The notes beneath the pieces were generated by a model. It saw only the letters and a program-made list of their open reading frames with translations. It was not told the origin of the DNA and ran no database searches. A stretch of DNA of 64,000 nt from Cyathus striatus (Eukaryota > Basidiomycota > Agaricomycetes > Agaricales > Nidulariaceae), in contig JAOVFP010000011.1 in NCBI GenBank assembly GCA_025738555.1, positions 434,001 through 498,000 of the forward strand, given 5' to 3'. Of the stretch, positions 11,450-24,343 are shown one piece after another. Within the stretch, counting starts at the first letter, position 1. Each line of letters starts with the position of its first letter. The position numbers were made by a program, and so were the translations under genes.

Positions 11450-11930
11450 TCAACTCATGCACAATGGTCCCTTCCTCCTCCCTTCTCTTCCTCCTTTCCT
11501 GCATTATGACAATGATTATGCCCCCCTCAACCTTTGTGTCATGATGATGATGATGCTATTAGTAAGAATGGTGTCAAGGCCTCTCTCCCTCTCTACCACC
11601 ACCACCACCTCGAAGAGCAACAGCATCATTGGTGTCTTGTCCACAGCCCCTGCCATCATGAATCTACCCATGTGTCTCCAGCGGCTCAGTAGCATTGTCA
11701 CCTACCACTACCACCACAACTGCCATCTCACCATCTCATCTCATCCCCACAGCCACAACCACTCAGCCAGTCCCCTCTACATCCCTCCTGCCGCCAGCAT
11801 CACTGCGATGATACCACCTCACCCATCTCCCTACCTCATCCCCCCTCCCCCCTGTGTTGCAACGAAGATGATATGTTGCCCAACACTCCGCCTCATTCTT
11901 TCCATTCCCTTTTCCCTCATCTCCTTATTC
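11450..11930. repeat. CT/CCA-rich degenerate codon-repeat sequence
   Basis: Long open frames here are made of CCACCAC, CATCATGATGATG and CTCCCT runs. A block CATGATGATGATG...AAGAATGGTGTCAAGG resembles units at 15640 and 18950-19400. I do not support a gene here. Confidence 0.45.
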
Positions 11931-11934
11931 TTTC

Positions 11935-12560
11935 CGGCTTTTCCTGTATGCGATGGCTGGGAGAAATGGTACACCATATTAGATTCTTTGGTACATGCTG
12001 CTAAATACTGCCCATTTATCCCTTTTAGTTCATTGTTCATTCGTCTACTTCCTTTATCCTCTTATTATCTCCTTTGTTCACCCTTATTAGTTGCCCAACA
12101 ACTATGTATGAAGGTACTATCTACTCCTTTAGTTTTCGCTATTTCATGCACTAACTACATGTAAGATAGCAACACATAACAACTAACAAAAGCTTACGGA
12201 TATTGGATGTTGTACCACCCCACAATTCTACAACTTCTGTGCATCTTTCCTGTTCTCACAAAGAAATCAACAGTCTATTATGAGTATGAGTAAGTTATAG
12301 CTTGCAATGGTATGCAAGACTCACTTCTATTTTCTTAATCCTACGCCCCTTCGCCCTCCTCACATCATTTCCCTTTCTGCAATGATGAACACCCATCAGT
12401 TTTGCTGCCCTCCAATGTCTGTTCCACCTCACCATCACCCGGTCACTGACCTAACATGATTTTCTGTCCAAAGAAATCAAGAAACTGAAAAAAAAGGCAT
12501 GCACCTTATAAAACGCAGCCTGCTTCTTAGAGCTGATGAAGGTAGGTTCTATTGCCATAT
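11935..12560 (-). repeat. Gene-like segment, copy 2 of the diverged duplication
   Basis: Matches 9993-11110 block by block (see that entry) but is shortened. The minus strand near 12550-12505 reads EPTFISSKKQAAFYK before a GTGCAT donor, parallel to EPTFIAYDLQAAFYE in copy 1. Both copies lack a continuous frame. Confidence 0.45.
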
Positions 12561-15500
12561 AACAATAACCTATGTACATTATTTCGACAACACTATCGGA
12601 AATAACAAAAACTTACCTTAGTATATATCTCTGAATACTTGGTATGGTTCAGGAAAGGAGCAGGACAATGGGGACGACTTGAGAAGTGTTCAAAAGCTTA
12701 TTTCAAATGGATACCTGCCACTACCCCGCCTACACTCCAAATCAGAGACAATACTCAGCCTACTTCTCCCCACTACGACTAACCAATGGCCAATGATAGC
12801 AACAATGTTCTATCAACAACAACATTCAAGCTACAATACCACAACAACTAACAATGACCAACGACAATGCTTGAGCGACGATGATGACAATGTCTAAGCA
12901 TTGATAACAACCACATTCAACATTGATGTCAAATTCAGGGCAAGTAGAGGGGGAAAGTAGAGGGAGCAAGTATAAGCACTGGTATGTCTCCCCCCCCCAC
13001 CTACCCATATTGTGCTTTCTCACCTCTCCTTTATACCTACTACTCTCCTACTCCTCCCCTCCGTCTCCCCTCTCTGTGTCACAATGACTTCGAGAATGAA
13101 GAGCAGTACAACAGTTTTCGTTATCATAAGCTTTCTTTCTCCTTCCTCCTTCAAAACTGGTGACAACTCTTGATCTTCCTCTCCCCACAGTGCTTGAGCA
13201 ATGACGATCACCCCTCTCCCCTCTTCCCTTTTGTTCTCCTCCCTGTCCACCTCCCCCACTATGCTACCTCTCTACCTACTATGCCCAGATATAGACAATG
13301 ACAATGACGATCTATATGACATAGACTGGGGAGGGAAACAGGGTGGGGAATAGGGTGGAGAAAGAGCAGGGAGCATGGCTGGAATGAAGGGACAGTGATG
13401 AAGCAATAACAACTTGGGGAGGAGGGACTCATTATGGATGAACAGCAAAGGTATGTTTTTTCCTCCTCACCCATCCCACCTTCCCATTTTTTCTACTACT
13501 CCCCTCCCTTACCCTGCGATCTCACCTTTCATTCTTTACCCTCACTTCCTCTCATTCTATTCTGAACTCGAAGACTCCCACTCCCAGTCTTCAAGCTACA
13601 TAACAGGCACCCAAACCCCTGATGAAAAGTACAGCAGCTTCCTTGCTCCCTTAGAAACTGCCATCCTCCCCTCAACAACACTCATACCCTTCTCCTCTCC
13701 CCAATCGCAACCACCCTGCCAGCGGAGATCAGTTTGGTCCTTTGTGTAAGTTTGTCCCCCTCTCTTTTGTATGCTTGCCTGACTGGTGTACAGGGGTGAG
13801 TTGAACAATATGTACACATTGTGCATACGATAGGTGTGCTTCACCAACAACTAGTGGAAAGTTACTGTTACAATGCCAGGGTATTGGCAGTATGAGAGAG
13901 TTCAGTGTATGTTTTTTCCTACTCTATTCCCTTGCTCGTGTGCTAAAGGCCCAGGAGTCAAATTTGGACCCAGGATGCAAAGCAATGATCTACACTACAG
14001 ATGGTATCCCACTCCAAGGTTTATCTTCCCCTCCCCTCTCCCCTCCCTCCTACACAATCATAACCAACCTAATGCAATGCACAGGGCTCACACACAGCTA
14101 TGGTGGTGATTGCAGAGCCAAATACATCATCCTCCCAATGCACTTGCACAGGACTGCTAATACTTCAAATAGATGAATAGATACTTCACCCTCACATCCA
14201 TAGACCTCGTTGTACCCAACATGGACGCATGGGTCTTCTATGGGATTTCCAGATATTAACAGAGTCTGTGGATACACTCCCAGGAAACACACCATATGTC
14301 CCCTCCCTTCCCTATCAACAAAGCTCTAATGATCCGTCTCCTAGGGATTGGGCAGTATGTTGTTCTTCCTTCTTTCTTTTCTACTTCCTGACTCTGGTTG
14401 TTACATTGTATTCCCTATTCCATTTCCTTTATTCATTCATCCCCGACCTCCATCTTCCTTCCTCCTTCCTACATATCGTGAATGTGCTGATGCATATGCG
14501 TAAATAGCTGCCACATTGACATGTTGTGGTTATGGCCATACAGCATGACGCAGCAGAAAGTTGTATGTTCCTGGGTGACACAGGTGGATCTTATGGAATG
14601 GTACCCCAAGCATTGCTTCACATGTAGTTCCACACAGCAGTTTAAATAGCTTGAGGAAGTAAGTTTTACTTCTAGTTACCTTCCTCCATTTTCCTCCTTC
14701 CTCTCACCTCCCTCTTCCCCGCCTTCCACTCCCCCTTTTCGCTCTACTGACCCCTCTTCTAACAAGCCAAGGCCAAAATCCTCTGCATCACCACTGTGTA
14801 GACAACTTAATTTCTCCCTCTTTTCCTCTCCCCCGCCCTCCCCATCTCTCCCAATATGCTATTGATTCACTATGCCAACACTACACCCAGATGTAGACTA
14901 CTATGACATTCAAACAATGACACGATAACCAAGCAGGGATCAGAGTGGGGAGCATGGCGGGATGGAGTGGGCTGTGAGTGGCCCTATGAGTGGGCAATCA
15001 ATATTTCCAATTGTCATATTTACAATCTGTGCATGAATCAGGGCAGGTGACATATTCTTGTTTACATTCTAAATTGGTATAAGGATATAATAAAAGATCC
15101 AATTCGAGATCTGTTTCCAGGGCAAACTCAGAATATGTGATAAGATAGGGACATGAGACACGCTTAGAATCAGTATTTGGATAGGATCAAGGGACAAATG
15201 TGTGCCCCAATTCAGAGTATGTTCATACATCGGTATGGTAACCGATTTTTGTATGATATTCTACACATGTCTTATTGTTATATTCACAATAATGCTCATG
15301 GATTTGATACATGCCCGATTCATAATTATTTTCTAAATATGAACATGAATCAGTCAAATGACATACTAATTGTTAACTACATTGGGTTGTACCATATTTA
15401 CCCTAATCCGATTTGGTCCTGTCTGATGTGCTACCTGCGAACGATAGGATGGTTTCAGGAGCCTGGATTCTGTATGACCTCCCTATCTTCCCGCACATTG

Positions 15501-15703
15501 TTTCTTTGTTCTCACCCTGGCTTGGTCTTGTATCATTGTTATCTCCTTATTTTCTATACACCTATGGTACTCAACCTATCTCATTGTCTAATCCCAGTCC
15601 CACCCCCTAACCTCCTGCCTCCTCCGTGCATCATGACGACACCACCACCACTATCAAGAATGATGTTCACACCACATTATCCAGCCTCCTCAATGTCTCC
15701 TTT
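12561..15703. other. Pyrimidine-rich region with no supported gene
   Basis: Stretches of CCTCCC/TTCCTC alternate with AT-rich parts. Weak gene-like traces exist: at 14098-14295 the minus strand reads SGNPIEDPCVHVGYNEVYG..., and 13920-14020 on the plus strand has a protein-like frame. Neither can be extended into a gene. Confidence 0.35.
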
Positions 15704-15829
15704 GAGGGGTGTTAGCCAATTTGATCATAAAAAGCCCAGGATTTTTGAGTACCACAATCATAAAACCAGGGCTTTTTATGAGTGCCTTTACTATTATATA
15801 TTTACTAATGAATCAATGGGCTACTTAAT

Positions 15830-16235
15830 GAATGTATTGGTGATCATAGGTAATCATAGGTTATTTCAAATGCATATTCATATACTATTACTACTAATAG
15901 TTTCCAAGGTGATCATAGGTGATCATAGTCCATTTCAAGCATGTATTCATATATAGTTACTACTAATGAATCTATGGGTTACTAATGAATGTAGTGGTGA
16001 TCATAGGTGATCATAGGCTTTTTCAAGTGTGTATTCATATATTATTACTACTAATGATTTTCAAGGTGATCATAGGTGATCATAGGTCATTTCAAGTGCA
16101 TATTCACCTATTATTACTACTAATGATTTCCAAGGTGATCATAGGTAATCATAGGTCATTTCAAGTGCATATTCACCTATTATTACTACTGATGATTTCA
16201 CAGGTGATCATAGGTGATCATAGGTCTCATATATA
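15830..16235 (+). repeat. Tandem array in Y1 left arm, about 69-bp unit
   Basis: About 5.5 units with GGTGATCATAGGTGATCATA, then CATTTCAAGTGYATATTCA and TATTACTACTAATGATTTC. The same array is mirrored at 17640-18050 in the right arm. Confidence 0.85.
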
Positions 16236-16630
16236 TTAGCAAATGTCACATTGGTCACATATATTCACACGCGTCACATCTGTCACATATATTCGCACGT
16301 GTCACGCGCGTCACGCTTTTCATGTGTGTCACTCTTTTCATGCGCGTCACGCACGTCACATTTGTCACACTTTTATCCCTCATTATGCATGTCACATACT
16401 TACATTTGTCACACTTTGCACATCTATCATGTATTTGATGGGTGTTACTCTTTTGATTCACATTATTACTCATCATACTCTTTGCATATGTTACATTTGT
16501 CACTTTGCAGCTCAGTGATGTAATTTGGCCTTTGACATTGACAACATATCTAAATTTGATAACTATGTTAAGTAGGACATACTGAGCAATAGTATATGCA
16601 TGAACCACTTTCTAATTCCATCTGAGTAGT

Positions 16631-16705
16631 TACCTGGTTGATCCTGCCAATAGTCATATGCTTGTCTCAAAGATGAAGTCATGTTATCTGAGTATAAGTA
16701 TAAAC
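16631..16705 (+). pseudogene. Fragment of the 5' end of 18S rRNA inside Y1
   Basis: The sequence opens TACCTGGTTGATCCTGCC and continues ATAGTCATATGCTTGTCTC..., then AGTATAAGTATAAAC. This is the conserved first ~75 nt of eukaryotic 18S rRNA, with a handful of substitutions relative to the consensus I know. It starts at the mature 5' end of the rRNA. After position 16705 the sequence is shared with Y2 instead of continuing as 18S. It is a captured fragment, not a functional rRNA gene. Confidence 0.85.
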
Positions 16706-17639
16706 AACATATATCAGAGGTGTGAATACATATGGCAGTGTAGAAGTGAAACTGATTGTGACACAATGTCAATAAGAGTGAAGATAGTTCTCATTACCTC
16801 TCTGTGTCAGTAAATCAAACTATTATATAGTCATACAGAGTAAGTAGATAAAACTAAATAGTGAGTATTGAAGATATTATTATAACCAATAGATCATCTA
16901 ATAACTGAGATGTGTAAGTTTGATGTGATGTAGAATCACATATTTCACTATTCTTTCACATTTTTTGTACATGTGTGAGTCTATTACCAAATTGTTTAAT
17001 ATGAAAATGTTCAATCCCATTATATAACATTTCTAGTCTTGATTGTAAAATGTCATTGACCTTACATACACACTTTACATGTTTCATTCTAGTTGCTTAT
17101 TACTGATACACTTCCATAATGAACTAATTGCCACATGTTATAACCCCCAATTTAACAGGAGTGGGTTTGTTTTCTTTGCTTTAATAATGCACCCTGCACC
17201 TCTGGATACTTCTGGTCTGAAACAATTTGAACAGTGGTATAGATATACAGGTAACTAGACACATGTGATGAGCTTCTCTCACTAGTGTTAAGTGTTCAGT
17301 ACATTATAATTCTCCTTCCTACTGTGCCTTCAGGCTCCACAAGTGTGAGCAAATGTTGAAAGTAAATTTAAGTACACATACTTATAGTTGTTATATCTTG
17401 TGTCAGATAAATCAAAAATCAAAAGAGTAACACTCATCAAATACATGACAGATGTGCAAAGTGTGACAAATGTAAGTATGTGACATGCATGACAAGGGAT
17501 AAAAGTGTGACAAATGTGACGTGCGTAACGCGCATGAAAAGAGTGACACACATGAAAAGCGTGACGCGCGTGACACGTGCGAATATATGTGACAGATGTG
17601 ACGCGTGTGAATATATGTGACCAATGTGACATTTGCTAA

Positions 17640-18050
17640 TATATATGAGACCTATGATCACCTATGATCACCTGTGAAATCATTAGTAGTAATAATATGT
17701 GAATGCACACTTGAAATGACCTATGATCACCTATGATCACCTTGGAAATCATTAGTAGTAATAATAGGTGAATATGCACTTGAAATGACCTATGATCACC
17801 TATGATCACCTTGAAAATCATTAGTAGTAATAATATATGAATATACACTTGAAAAAACCTATGATCACCTATGATCACCACTACATTCATTAGTAACCCA
17901 TAGATTCATTAGTAGTAACTATATATGAATACATGCTTGAAATGGACTATGATCACCTATGATCACCTTGGAAACTATTAGTAGTAATAGTATATGAATA
18001 TGCGCTTGAAATAACCTATGATCACCTATGATCACCATGACATTCATTAA
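17640..18050 (-). repeat. Tandem array in Y1 right arm
   Basis: Inverted counterpart of 15830-16235, with CTATGATCACCTATGATCACC repeated every ~69 bp. Confidence 0.85.
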
Positions 18051-18419
18051 GTAACCCATTGATTCATTAGTAAATATATAATAGTAGAGGCACTTATAAA
18101 AAGCCCTGGTTTTATGATTGTGGCACTCAAAAATCCTGGGCTTTTTATGATCACAATTGGCTGACACTAATGCTCCTTCTCAACTCTAACCTGTGTGAGC
18201 ATCAATGTCGCCACACCCACGTCGATTCTTTTGTCCCCTGTCATAAAGTCCTACAGCGTCATTGATGTGTCTGCCAACCCACTCCAACTTCCCTCTCAAG
18301 TTTCCTCAACATCCCCCTCATCTGTCAGTGAAACATCGTCAAGGCCTTGATGAATAGGTAAGTTACTTGTTCCGCTCATCACATCCCCTGCTACCTCATG
18401 TTCCAACAGCATCATCTAG

Positions 18420-19470
18420 ACAAGATGGACCTAATACCAACAAGAACGCCTGCAGCACCCAACTCCCACACCCTCATTCATACCCATAATGATGACCACT
18501 GCCATGAAACTGGCACCAATACTGATGCTTACAACAAGGACAAGATAGCACATGCCTAGGCCAGCTCCCGATGGCCGCAACAAGATGTACAGGAGGAACA
18601 ACGAAGGTGGTACATGACAGGAGTGGTGGGAGTGGGCACATAGTGAGGGGAGTGAGGAGGACAACAGCACCTAACAGCCACAACAGGGAGGAGGAGGACA
18701 GCCTGGACAAGAAGGGACATTGAGGGTGGTGCGTGGTTAGAGGGGTGGCAGAGGCGGACACATAGCATCGGACTGCACACCTTCCACAACAGTGCCAGCC
18801 TCCAGCCCCTTCTCAGCCCACCCTTTCCTGTCAGCAGCTCCTGCCATCACTGTTGCCGTGCATCTAACAACCTCACCAGCACTCATGCCCCACCTTCTAG
18901 TCCACAACAACGACAACAGCACCCCCTTCCCTCCCTCCTCTGCTTATTCATGACAACAGCGACAATGGTAGCAAGAGCGGTGTCAATGGGACATTGTCCA
19001 GACCCTTCCAGCACCTTCCTTGAAGATGACGATGCTACTGGAAGAATGTGCTGACCTCACCCAGCTCCCCTCCTCCCTCCTCCCTCCTCCTCCTGCATCA
19101 TAACAACAATGACAGTGCATGGTCCAGACCCTCCAGCCCCTTGATTCTTGCGCCACGAAGACAACCTCTGCCTCTGGCAAGAATGGTGTTGTTGGTATGT
19201 CACTTAGCTCTCCTCCATCACATTCTTGTCCACAACAACAATGGCACCCCCTTCCATCCCTCTCCTCCCCTTCTTCATGATGACAACAACATTGCTAGCA
19301 AGAGCAGCATTGACAGCCATCATCCAGCCCTCTCCTCTCTGTGTCGTGAAGATGACAATGCCACCGGTAGGTATAGTATTGACGGCCCACTGCTGAACCC
19401 CCCCTCCTCCCTCCTTTCCCCCCCCTGTATCACAACAATGACAAGCCTGTCATATCACACCTTGCCACTG
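18420..19470. repeat. Degenerate imperfect minisatellite, CAA/GAT/CCT-rich
   Basis: Related units recur: a GATGACAATGCTACYGG-type block, then AAGAATGGTGT or AAGAGCGGTGT, then a CCCCTCC run, spaced roughly 60-170 bp. Long frames on both strands come from this composition. The same motif occurs at 11540 and 15640, so it is a dispersed low-complexity family. Confidence 0.5.
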
Positions 19471-19943
19471 TTGTTGCTGCCTCCACGCTACCTGTGTATT
19501 CTTCTTCATTCCATTATTAGTATATGTTATTCCTTTAAACATATGTTCTAAAAAGTCAGATTTAGTGTCGCTACGTTGTACACGATCATTATGATGAGCA
19601 TCATACCATAGGAATTACAACGATGGTCTCTATAGGGTTACTAAGTATATTTCTACATGATATGAATTGATGATCTCTGGCGGGTTGACATTATCATAAT
19701 CCACCTTCTAAGTTCTGTCAGTTACCACCACAATGATAGATGTAAATGCCTTTTAAGTATACATACTGGATCTGAGCACATACCAGCACATAAATAGTAC
19801 GAGAATCGTAACCACCTCAAGTCCTTACTTTACTAAGCCAACTATCAGTCATCCATATGACATATATATACATTTATGCTTGCAATGTTAGATTACTTAC
19901 TACATTGAAAATCACATCCCTCTAGCCCTAGCGGCAGGTGGCT

Positions 19944-20717
19944 ATGTCAGATTTCAATCTGGGTCTGACCTCATGTCCATCCACAGCTCTCAATTGTATG
20001 GTAATACAGACCTGGGTGGTTGTGGCTATTGTCTCAGGGGTCAGATATGGTATTGTCTGCTTAATCTGCTTTCAATGTGTATTCTTCCTCTCAAAGTCAA
20101 TGCTCACTAGTAAAGAGCAATGTATGCAGAACATATTTCTGATATTTTACATTGTAGCTATGCTCGTATTAAGCAGCATGGCTATCGCTGCAAATGCTGC
20201 TACTACCTGGAACGTGATTTTTGATTCAACAAGCTTCCTACTAAAAAACATGAATTTCTTCAATGTGCTGGGCCCTGTGGGATCTGCCTCATTTGTTTTG
20301 ACCAACTGGGCTTCTGATGGAATATTAGTGAGTTTTGTGCCCTAGTTCAGCATGAATTGACATTGAAGCAACCAACTCAAATGTTCATTTGGAAGATCTG
20401 GAGGTCAATTGTCATCTACCGAAATTGTGAGAGTATCATATATCAATATGGATGCTGCCCCTTCATATCAGTGTTATTTTCTTACACCTTCGGTATGTAA
20501 TACTTTAAACACTTGGTTCCACAGGTACTAACAAGAAATAATAGTTGTTGGAATCATATTGATACGAGCTGTCTCACATTCAGAATCGGTACTTCTGTCT
20601 GGTCCAATATCCTATGTTGCAGTCAGCATGTCACTCCACGTCCTAATAACTGCAATGATTGTCAGATTTGATGATAATCCAGTGCATTGTGCTACAGAAA
20701 GCATGGACAGGAATTGA
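19944..20717 (+). CDS. Basidiomycete 7TM-type integral membrane protein, probably truncated
   Basis: The first visible exon (ATG at 19944) carries hydrophobic segments with VRYGIVCLICFQCVFFL, then FYIVAMLVLSSMAIAANA, and ends SFVLTNWASDGIL at a GTGAGT donor (20330). The NWxxDGxL motif followed by an exon with WRSIVIYRN is typical of a large family of uncharacterised agaricomycete seven-helix proteins. A phase-1 intron of about 50 nt then leads to ILIRAVSHSES and SYVAVSMSLHVLITAMIVR, again a family hallmark, and a stop at 20715-20717. The first acceptor (about 20396) is uncertain. Against the usual ~300 residues the N-terminal helix region and the cytoplasmic tail look short, so it may be a recent pseudogene. 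Location is presumably a membrane; the ligand is unknown. Confidence 0.6.
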
Positions 20718-21594
20718 TAATGAAGGTTGAAGAACAATTGGATAATGTGTGAGATGGTATATGGGTAGTACATAGTTTTGGAACTATTCTTTTTAAGTGT
20801 TGATGTAGTTGGCTACGTATCAGTATATGATCAGTATAGGATTGCGGTTATAAGAAACTATAGCAAAGAACGTCAATTGAGAACATAAAAGATAGAGTAA
20901 GATGCACTGACTTTCAATGATCATCAATGACATGTCTCATCAAATGCACAGACCACCCAGTGCACAGCAAACTTGACATCTCCCCCATGTCTCAATGTGT
21001 TCTGCCATATCAAAAACTTCAATGAACCACTATTGACCATTGTTGCACCTTCAACTCTCACCTCTGATTCCAACAACCTCCAACAACTCCCACAAAAATG
21101 CACTCATCACCTCAGAACTGTAGACCTGAAGGCATGGAAGGTTGCTGCACTTTGGCAGTGGTGATGCTAGTGATGAAGTGAAATGGGCTGGAGTGTGAGA
21201 TAAAGGTAAGGTGTAAAGATGTAGTTTGAGGTAGGCCAGGGCAAGTCGTGCTGTGGTGTACTGGTACACAGTACAGTTGCAGTAGGTGTAGTTAGGAAGG
21301 CATGGTGAATGAAGCCTGAGGGATGGTGGAGAACAGCAGGATCTGCTGTTCATCTACATCTTGAATAATGAATACTCCATTAGGCACAGAAGGGAAGGTA
21401 GAGATGCTATAGGCGGGCAATGGTTTGGACAAGTGGAAGACTGAAGACATGTCAAGCATTCAGAATTTGGTAAGTTGGCCCCCATGTTGGTTCTATCCAG
21501 ATTGGCCAAAACACTGGGTTGTAAAAACCTTAGATTCCTGATGCATGAAGACAGATGAGTATCAGAGGAGGGAAGTGTGCTTCTCATACTAGCT
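20718..21594. other. Spacer left of U1
   Basis: Short frames on both strands near 20973-21353 do not extend and have no recognised motif. Confidence 0.35.
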
Positions 21595-21639
21595 GAGGTC
21601 ATTACACTCCTCCACAAAATCATGTAGACTCCATGTAGA

Positions 21640-22940
21640 TTCCACCTGAACTCCAGGACTCTACCTGGACTCCACCCGGACCTTACTTGGACTCTACTTG
21701 GACTTCACCTGGATTTTACATATAGAAAATAATAGACTCTACATAGACTTCAGGTGTACTCCAGGTGTGAGCTGGACTCAAGCAACTGGACTCCACCTGG
21801 ACTCCACCTGGATTCTACCTGGACTCTACCTGGACTCTACCTGGACTTAAGTAAATTCAAGCATCTAGACTGAACCTGGACTCTATCTGCACTCTACCTG
21901 GACTCTACCTGGACTCTACTTGGACTTTAGTAGAATCAAGCACCTAGACTGAACCTGAACTCTATATGGACTCTACCTGGACTCTATCTGGACTTTAGTA
22001 GAATCAAGTAACTAGACTGAACCTGGACTCTACATGGATTCTACATGGATTCTACCTGGACTCTACCCGGAATCTACCTGGACTTTAGTAAAATCAAGCA
22101 CCTAGACTGAACCTGGACTCTACATGGATTCTACCTGGACTCTACCTGAACTCTACCTGAACTTTAGTAAAATCAAGCACCTAGACTGAACCTGAACTCT
22201 ACATGGATTCTACCTGGACTCTACCTGGACTCTACCTGGACTTTAGTAAACTCAAGCACCTAGACTGAACCTGGACTCTACCTGGACTTTGGTAAACTCA
22301 AGCACCTAGACTGAACCTGGACTCTACATAGACTCTACCTGGACTCTACCTGGACTCTACTTGGACTTTAGTAAATGCAAGCATCTAGACTGAACCTGTA
22401 CTCTACATGGACTCTACCTGGACTCTACCTGAACTCTACCTGAACTTTATTTGGACTTGAGTAAACTCAAGCACCTAGACTCTACCTGGACTCTACCTGG
22501 ACTCTACTTGGACTTTACTTGGACTTGAGTAAACTCAAGCACCTAGACTGAATCTGGACTCTACATGGATTCTACATGGACTCTACCTGGACTTTAGTAG
22601 ACTCAAGCACTTAGACTGAACCTGGACTCTACATGGACTCTACCTGGACTCTACATGGACTTTAGTTGTCTCAAGCAACTAGATTGAACCTGGACTCCAC
22701 TTGGACTCTACTTGGACTTGAGTGAAATCAAGCACCTAGACTCTACCTGGACTCCACCTGGACTCTATCTGAACTTCAGTACTCAAGCAGCTGGACTCCA
22801 CCTGGACTCCACCTGGATTCTACTTGGATTCCACCTGGACTCTATCTGGACTTCAGTAGACTCAAGCAACTAGACTGAACCTGGACTCTACTTGAACTCT
22901 ACCTGAACACCACTTGGACTCTACCTGGACTTCAGGTATA
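21640..22940 (+). repeat. 11-bp tandem array with about 90-bp higher-order pattern
   Basis: Units of CTGGACTCTAC and CTGGACTCCAC are interrupted every ~90 bp by AAGCACCTAGACTGAACC blocks. The 11-mer ACCTGGACTCT is close to the KDZ-A arm unit ACCTGACTCTC. Confidence 0.85.
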
Positions 22941-23455
22941 TGTGCCTTCAGTAATATGAATATCTAGATCTTAGTGGCATTGTCACAATATCACATGTAT
23001 CACAGTATTGCAGTCATCACACTTGACCTCTGTCTGCCATTGTCTCATCTTTGTGACAACTGTGACAATGTCACAAGGTAACTTATTTGAGAGACTTGTC
23101 TAAATAGCATTATCACAATGTTACACAGCATCATAGTGCCACAGTTGTCACACACTGATATATTACCACAAATTGTCACACACTGTCACACTTATTGTAG
23201 TCATCACATTTGTCCCATAGTGCCGCAGTATTACACTTGTCACAGTTGTCACACTTTCCTTGTACTATCATAGTGTGGGACAAATATGACAGTGTGGGAC
23301 AACTAAAATCACTACAATAAGTGTAGTAATGTGACAATGTGTGACATTGTGATAATGCTACTAAGATTTAGATAAGTCTCTCAAATAAGTTATCTTGTGA
23401 CATTGTCACAGTTATCACAAAGGTGAGACAATTGCAGACAAAGGTCTATTACTGA
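22940..23455. repeat. Large imperfect palindrome at the centre of U1
   Basis: Left half features (CTCATCTTTGTGACAACTGTG, GTAACTTATTTGAGAGACTTG) recur complemented in the right half near 23360-23430. The axis is near 23240. Confidence 0.7.
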
Positions 23456-24009
23456 AGTCACATCTGACTGAAGTCTAAGTTGAGTCCAAGTGGAGGTCCA
23501 GGTGGAGTCCAGGTGGAGTCCAGTTGGAGTCTAGGTGGAGTCCACCTGGAGTCCTGGATTCTACCTGGACTCCACCTGATCTCATGGAGGGTGAGATATA
23601 CAGTCCATCTCTCCCCCTTCTCCTTCCGCAAAGCCAGGCCATGCCCTATGCATAGACGCATCATCAACATACCCTATGTACATGCATCAACATGTCATCC
23701 CACCCCTTCCAACCTCGCCTTGTCTCACCTCTGCCCTCCCCACTCCTTCTGCATATTGATGGCCAATGTATGCAATGATGAGATGTGAGGGAAAAGATTA
23801 GAAATAGGGTAATGAGTGATAGGTAGTGATATGAATGAGGGGGGCTGTAAGCGCAGAGTACAAAGATAAAGGAGAAGTGCTTGGTACACTATAGTATATA
23901 TTAGACTACAATACACATGTACCCTCTAGATACAGAAATATACAACATCCTGAACACGAAAATCTACCCAAAAATAAAAACACAAAAATTGGCAACAACT
24001 GAGGATTGA

Positions 24010-24121
24010 TGCAACAAGGTGAGAATAGATTAGTACAATGAGGTGAGAATAGATTGGTGCAATGAAGCAAGAATAGATTGTTGCAATGAGGCGAGAATAA
24101 ATTGGTGCAATGAGGCAATCT
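24010..24121 (+). repeat. 24-bp tandem repeat, about 4.6 copies
   Basis: Units of the type TGCAATGAGGTGAGAATAGA followed by TTGG lie in the upstream region of the KDZ-B accessory gene. Confidence 0.8.
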
Positions 24122-24343
24122 CACATTAAGTTCCTTGTGATCACTTACATCATTCTCTCATACTATTTCCTTAATTTATAAACATTGTGATTGTCACACA
24201 GACAGGATTAAAAATAAATGGCGTGAATCTTGCCTTTAGGTCTGTGCACACCTCATGCCCCTTTCTTATCTGAACCACCATCAGTTACACATCCCTACAC
24301 ATCCACCCATACCAACACTTAACATTTGTCACCATTACATACC

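Larger units (their letters stand above)
15704..18172. mobile_element. Y1: long-TIR element of the Y family
   Basis: The ends are GAGGGGTGTTAGCCAATTTG on the left and the complement of CATTAGTGTCAGCCAATTG on the right. Inverted arms of about 740 bp (15704-16440 and 17415-18172) mirror each other. Each holds a terminal unique part with AAAAAGCCCAGG, a tandem array and a GTCAC-rich stretch. The six bases CTCCTT are repeated just outside both ends, so a 7-8 bp TSD with mismatches is possible. The centre (16510-17400) resembles the centre of Y2 (about 44500-45070) and carries an 18S rRNA fragment. No transposase is encoded. Confidence 0.8.
21595..23603 (+). mobile_element. U1: satellite-armed element with KDZ-like termini and mismatched flanks
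   Basis: The left end GAGGTCATTACACTCC resembles the KDZ-A left end GAGGTCGTGATACTTAGCC. The right end read inward, CTGTATATCTCACCCTCC, resembles the KDZ-A right end CTGTATGTGTCACTCCC. The left arm is a long 11-bp array (21640-22940), the centre a GTCACA-rich palindrome, the right arm a short array (23470-23580). The flanking 8-mers differ: TACTAGCT on the left, TCCATCTC on the right. The complement of TACTAGCT flanks another U end at 39453, which points to recombination between copies. Confidence 0.75.

Noticed and set aside
11237..12164. Long plus-strand frame as a gene
   Set aside because: Composition is CCA/CTC low complexity, and the better-supported similarity (to 9993-11110) reads on the other strand.
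16631..16705. Functional rRNA gene
   Set aside because: Only ~75 nt of 18S are present, and the sequence continues as Y-family DNA.
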